Source of the DNA: Coniella vitis
Lineage: Eukaryota; Ascomycota; Sordariomycetes; Diaporthales; Schizoparmaceae
DNA length: 64,000 nt
Assembly (NCBI GenBank): GCA_011317545.1
Contig: WUJK01000016.1
Coordinates: 124,001-188,000, forward strand
Reading direction: 5' to 3'
A program made the translations under genes and the position numbers. Of the stretch, positions 60,375 to 64,000 are shown piece after piece; the first letter of the stretch is position 1; each line of letters opens with the position of its first letter. The notes under the pieces are model-generated. The model saw only the letters and a program-made list of their open reading frames with translations, was not told the origin of the DNA and made no database searches.

Positions 60375-61494
60375 GTCTTGCTTACTTAACTATTATTTAT
60401 AATAAAAGATTATTAGTATATTAATTAATACTATATAGATTATATAAATAGTAATAGAAGATATACTAGTATTAAGCAAGGCGACTTTAGCGGCGGTAGT
60501 AGTAATAACTTTAATATAATAATTATACTTACTACCCTCGGAACTATAGTAATAATTGCTATAAGTATTAAAGGTAATATTAATAAAGTTAATATATTCG
60601 ATAAAAGGCCCGCGATTATCCGTATATTTTATATAAGGAATAGGAGCCGGTTATCCTAATAATTATATTATAAAGCCCTTAATAGTTTAAGTACGATTAA
60701 ATTTAATACGAGCGAGGGGCCGGAGAATAACGTTACTAGTATTATTATCGTCGGCTTTATAGTATTAATCGAGGGTATTAAGGGTTTTCGGCAGTTTTTT
60801 AATACTTCGGCCGAATCGAACGATAATAGCAGGCACTTAGTTGCTAGGAATAGTTATAGGCTAGGCGCTAATACTAAATTAAGTCGGAGGGATATTAGGA
60901 ATATTATTATTATCGTTATTATTATTATTATTATTATCGCTATTACCGCCTATATCGTTATTATTATTATTATTATTATTATCACCGTTTATATCGTTAT
61001 CGCCGTCGTTATTATTATTATTATCACCGTCCGTATCGTTATCGCCGTCGTTATTATTATTATTATATACGCCCGTATCGTCGGCGTTAACGTTATCGTT
61101 ATCGTTATTATTATTATTATCGCCGCCGTCGTTATCGTTATTATTATTATTATCGCCGCCGTCGTTATCGTTATTATTATTATTATTATCGCTATCCTTA
61201 TCGTTATTATTATCACTATCTATATCGTTATCGCCGTTATAGTTACCGTTACCACCGTTAGCGACGTTACGGCTAGCTATAGTAGTAGTAATAATAGCAG
61301 TTAAGTTACTAGTTCCCCTATACGGTATTAAACGCGCTCTCTTAAGACGCGTCTAATATATAGCGGGGGTAGCGGACGTAACGGTAGTAGATATATTAGG
61401 TTCTAGCGAGGTATAGAATAGAAGTTCTATAATAAAGATATCTAAAATATTAGTAAAGGCTATAGATATTAACAAATTTAGATATATAGACTAG
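60374..61494 (-). pseudogene. Degenerate minus-strand gene with Asp/Asn-rich repeat region, copy 2
   Basis: Counterpart of 30640-31760 with the minisatellite at 60897-61234. The number of repeat units is the same as in copy 1, so the tandem duplication is too recent for the minisatellite to have changed length. A CpG at about 61378 is TpG in copy 1. Confidence 0.45.
60897..61234 (-). repeat. Coding-type minisatellite, copy 2
   Basis: Same unit structure and length as 31163-31500. Confidence 0.8.
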
Positions 61495-62150
61495 GAGATA
61501 ATATTCTTATAAATCGAATTAACTATATTTATACTCGTACGTATATTAGCGATTATTACTATTATTATAAAGAGTAAATATATATTTAGGCGTAGTGCGT
61601 ACTTCGTTAGAAAGAACGCGTACTTTTTAAAAGGTACGGTATCTTTAAATATTAATAATAACGGTGCTATAAGCTCCGCGGCAGGCAGATTTATATATAG
61701 ACTAATTAGATACTATAGAATTATCAAAGCCCTATATATTTTTCGATACTAAAAGCTCCCTATAAGGGTCCCGCCCGTAGGCGGCGAACCGTAGCGAAGC
61801 GAAGGTGCTCGTATATATACTATACGTTGACTATACTAGCGATAACCTTACTAGTATAGCAGCCTAAGGGCGCTACGCTAGAGAGCTAGCCAGCTGCTAA
61901 GCTACTAATATAGCGTAGATATCCTTATAATAGTATAGAGTAGTAGCTTAAGGCGCGTTAGAGATATACCTTAAGGCGTCTACTATTATTAATCCGTAAA
62001 AGTATATATCCTTCTACTAATAATAGCTAGCCCTTTATCTATAATTATAGATAATAGCTATTATAGCTAGTTATACCCCTACTATTATTAATAGTAGGAG
62101 TATAGCGCTATCTACTATATTTCTCCTATACTTACTATAGCTTGTCTAAA

Positions 62151-62187
62151 CTCCCTCCTCCTCCTCCCTTCTCCCTCCTCCTTTCTT
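62151..62187 (+). promoter_or_regulatory. Pyrimidine-rich tract upstream of repeat A gene, copy 3
   Basis: Same tract and spacing as in the other two copies; identical to copy 2. Confidence 0.45.
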
Positions 62188-62291
62188 AATCTATTATATA
62201 GTAGTATAGTAGTATTACTAACTATCGCCGCCGCCGTATTATATTCCCCTCTATAGTCCTAAGTATAGTAACTATTATTACTATTATTATA

Positions 62292-64000
62292 ATACCTCCT
62301 AAAAAAGGAAGTAAGCGTATCTACCTTTCCTAATCGAATATTAGGATTTATAATAGTCTACTAACGTTTTAAATTAATATATAGTTAAGTACGCTAAAGC
62401 GCGCTATACCGTAAATACTACTAATACCCGTATAGCTAAGAAACGTATAATACTCCTATTAATCTATATAAACTAGCCTAAGCTCCTATAAATACCGTAT
62501 CTAGCGCTATTATAAAGTAGTATATCCTTCCTATAAGATACCTATATAAATAGTATAATAAGTATAATATACTACGCTAAAGCTAAGTTCTAATACTACT
62601 AATTAACTACTACTAATAGGTATATTTACTAATAGAAACTAAAGCTATTAAAAAGGGTACCGCCCTTATAATATACGGTATACTCCTATATAGCGCTATA
62701 AAGCCGACTATTAACTTACTTAATAGTATTAATTATATTTATAATAAAGATAAGGGCGATATAGATATCCTATAAAAGGCCCTTAATAATACCCTCGAGC
62801 TTAAGGACGAGGATAAGGGTAATACCGAGGCTATTAAGGATAATACTAATAGCGAAGATAAGGTAGATTTACTCTAAGATAGCTAGGAATAGGCCGAAGA
62901 TACCTCTAGTAATAAAGAGCTTACTATTAATATATATATTAGTAATAATAACGCCGAAGAGGACGATAAGGAGGCCTATTAAGATAAAGCTAACGACGAT
63001 AGTAACTATATTACTAATAGTAATACTAATCGTACTTTTATAGATAATAGTAGTAATAGTAATAATAATAGTAACGATAACGATATCGGTATCGCCCGTA
63101 CTACTACCGCCGGTAATACTAGTAATAAACGCCCTATACCTACCTCTACTCCTACTAATACTCCTATTACTAAGAAGCAGTATTCTACTATTATTACTTA
63201 TAGTAGTAATACTAGGGCTAGGGCTATTAAGATAATAGCTCCTATTAAAGCTAACCCTCCTCGTATTACCCGTATTATTAATATTATTATTACTATTAAT
63301 ACTTAGCCTAAAGCTAAGATTAATAAGAAGAAGATTAGTATTATTAAGAATAAAGGTAAGGCTATTACTCCTATTACCCCTATTAAGCGTAAGAAGATAT
63401 AAAAGGCTAATAAAGCTATTCCTAATAGCCGTTATATTATAACCTAGTATAATATACCTTACGAATAATATCTAATCTCGGTAATTACCGGTAAATCGCT
63501 TAGCGATTACTAGGATATCGAAGGTAATACCCGCTACTAGCGCTATTAATATAAGGGCTATACCCCTTTAGCTAATTACCTAATAACCGTTAGCCGCTAG
63601 CTATATAACGCCTTATAGGAGGGTAAGGATAATACCCCCTACTATATTATTATTCGTATAGCTAAGGAGGCCTACGATAAAGTATTAGCGGAGGGCTTTA
63701 CTAAGTTGTTTAATAAGTCGGAGGAGGAGGTAGAGCCGGTTATATAGCCCTAGAAACGCCCCCGCTATATCCTACCCCGTTATTACTAGTAGTAGTAATA
63801 CTAGCTATAGTACTAGCCCTAGTAGTATTAGCGCTAGGCTATTATAGCTAGTATTACTACTATTAGCGCTAATACTACCTATAAGCAGGAATACGCCCCT
63901 AGCGCTATAAGCTTATTATAATTACTTCCCGGCCTAATTACCCCTACTCTAAGTACTCCCGCTAACCGCCGTATTATATTATACGCCCTTAGTAACGCTA
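62292..64000 (+). pseudogene. Degenerate plus-strand gene of repeat A, copy 3 (runs off the window)
   Basis: Near-identical to copy 2 until about 63946. The last 55 bases still read in the same frame (TPTLSTPANRR where copy 1 has TPTLNTPADRY), so the gene or repeat continues past the window edge as a diverged member. Confidence 0.5.

Larger units (their letters stand above)
32078..61811. repeat. Tandem segmental duplication, copy 2 (29734 bp)
   Basis: It directly abuts copy 1 with no spacer and has the same internal order. Its first 2.1 kb resembles copy 3 rather than copy 1, and the rest resembles copy 1. Differences from copy 1 are scattered transitions, except for a dense cluster of 1-2 base indels at about 44.2-48.4 kb. 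Confidence 0.97.
61812..64000. repeat. Tandem segmental duplication, copy 3, first 2.2 kb only
   Basis: It begins at the same TATATACTATACG point, 29734 bp after copy 2. It is near-identical to copy 2 up to about 63946, then drifts: the last 55 bases show several transitions relative to both other copies. The remainder lies outside the window, so it is unknown whether this is a further full copy or only an outlying repeat A. Confidence 0.93.

Overview
The window looks like transposon-packed heterochromatin from a filamentous ascomycete (Pezizomycotina) in which repeat-induced point mutation (RIP) has gone almost to completion. CpA and TpG are nearly absent on both strands, while CpG, CpC and CpT remain. 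ATG and TGA are therefore rare, and former CAA, CAG and TGG codons have become TAA or TAG. No intact protein-coding gene was found. The few open frames of 60-75 codons are by-products of composition or of repeats. Everything recognisable is a dead mobile element or a degenerate gene, identified from protein motifs that survive under in-frame TAA/TAG.

The window is dominated by a tandem duplication with a period of about 29.73 kb. Copy 1 is 2349-32077, copy 2 is 32078-61811, and the first 2.2 kb of a third copy is 61812-64000. Left of it (1-2348) lies a minus-strand Ty3/gypsy chromovirus fragment (H2C2 zinc finger, integrase, chromodomain), a (TTTA)n tract and about 300 bp of unassigned DNA.

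Order inside the unit, in copy 1 coordinates: (i) repeat A, about 2.1 kb, with a plus-strand degenerate gene rich in Lys/Thr/Asn; (ii) a minus-strand LINE of Tad1 type (AP endonuclease, reverse transcriptase, RNase H), interrupted by a 527-bp miniature LTR retrotransposon (TRIM) at 8876-9402; (iii) a minus-strand chromovirus, here called Gypsy-1, split by (iv) a complete plus-strand chromovirus, Gypsy-2, at 12896-20534 with 483-bp LTRs and CTCCT target duplications; (v) a second Gypsy-2 family member in opposite orientation, 22278-30362, carrying two solo LTRs (632 bp at 26863-27494; 191 bp of the TRIM family at 29181-29371) and a tRNA-like fossil; (vi) 30363-32077, a minus-strand degenerate gene with an Asp/Asn-rich minisatellite. 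Copy 2 repeats this order at +29732 (left part) to +29734 (right part).

The copies record a history. The middle repeat A resembles the third copy on its left and the first copy on its right, with the switch inside about 55 bp near 34158-34213. This is what unequal crossing-over between two direct copies of repeat A would leave. Differences between copies are nearly all transitions, either CpA/TpG to TpA (RIP) or CpG to TpG/CpA. The exception is a patch of about 4 kb in copy 2 (44.2-48.4 kb) with roughly thirty 1-2 base indels, which looks more like consensus error than biology.

Element ends supported by LTRs and target duplications are exact. LINE, Gypsy-1 and degenerate-gene ends are approximate. 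All comparisons were done by eye.
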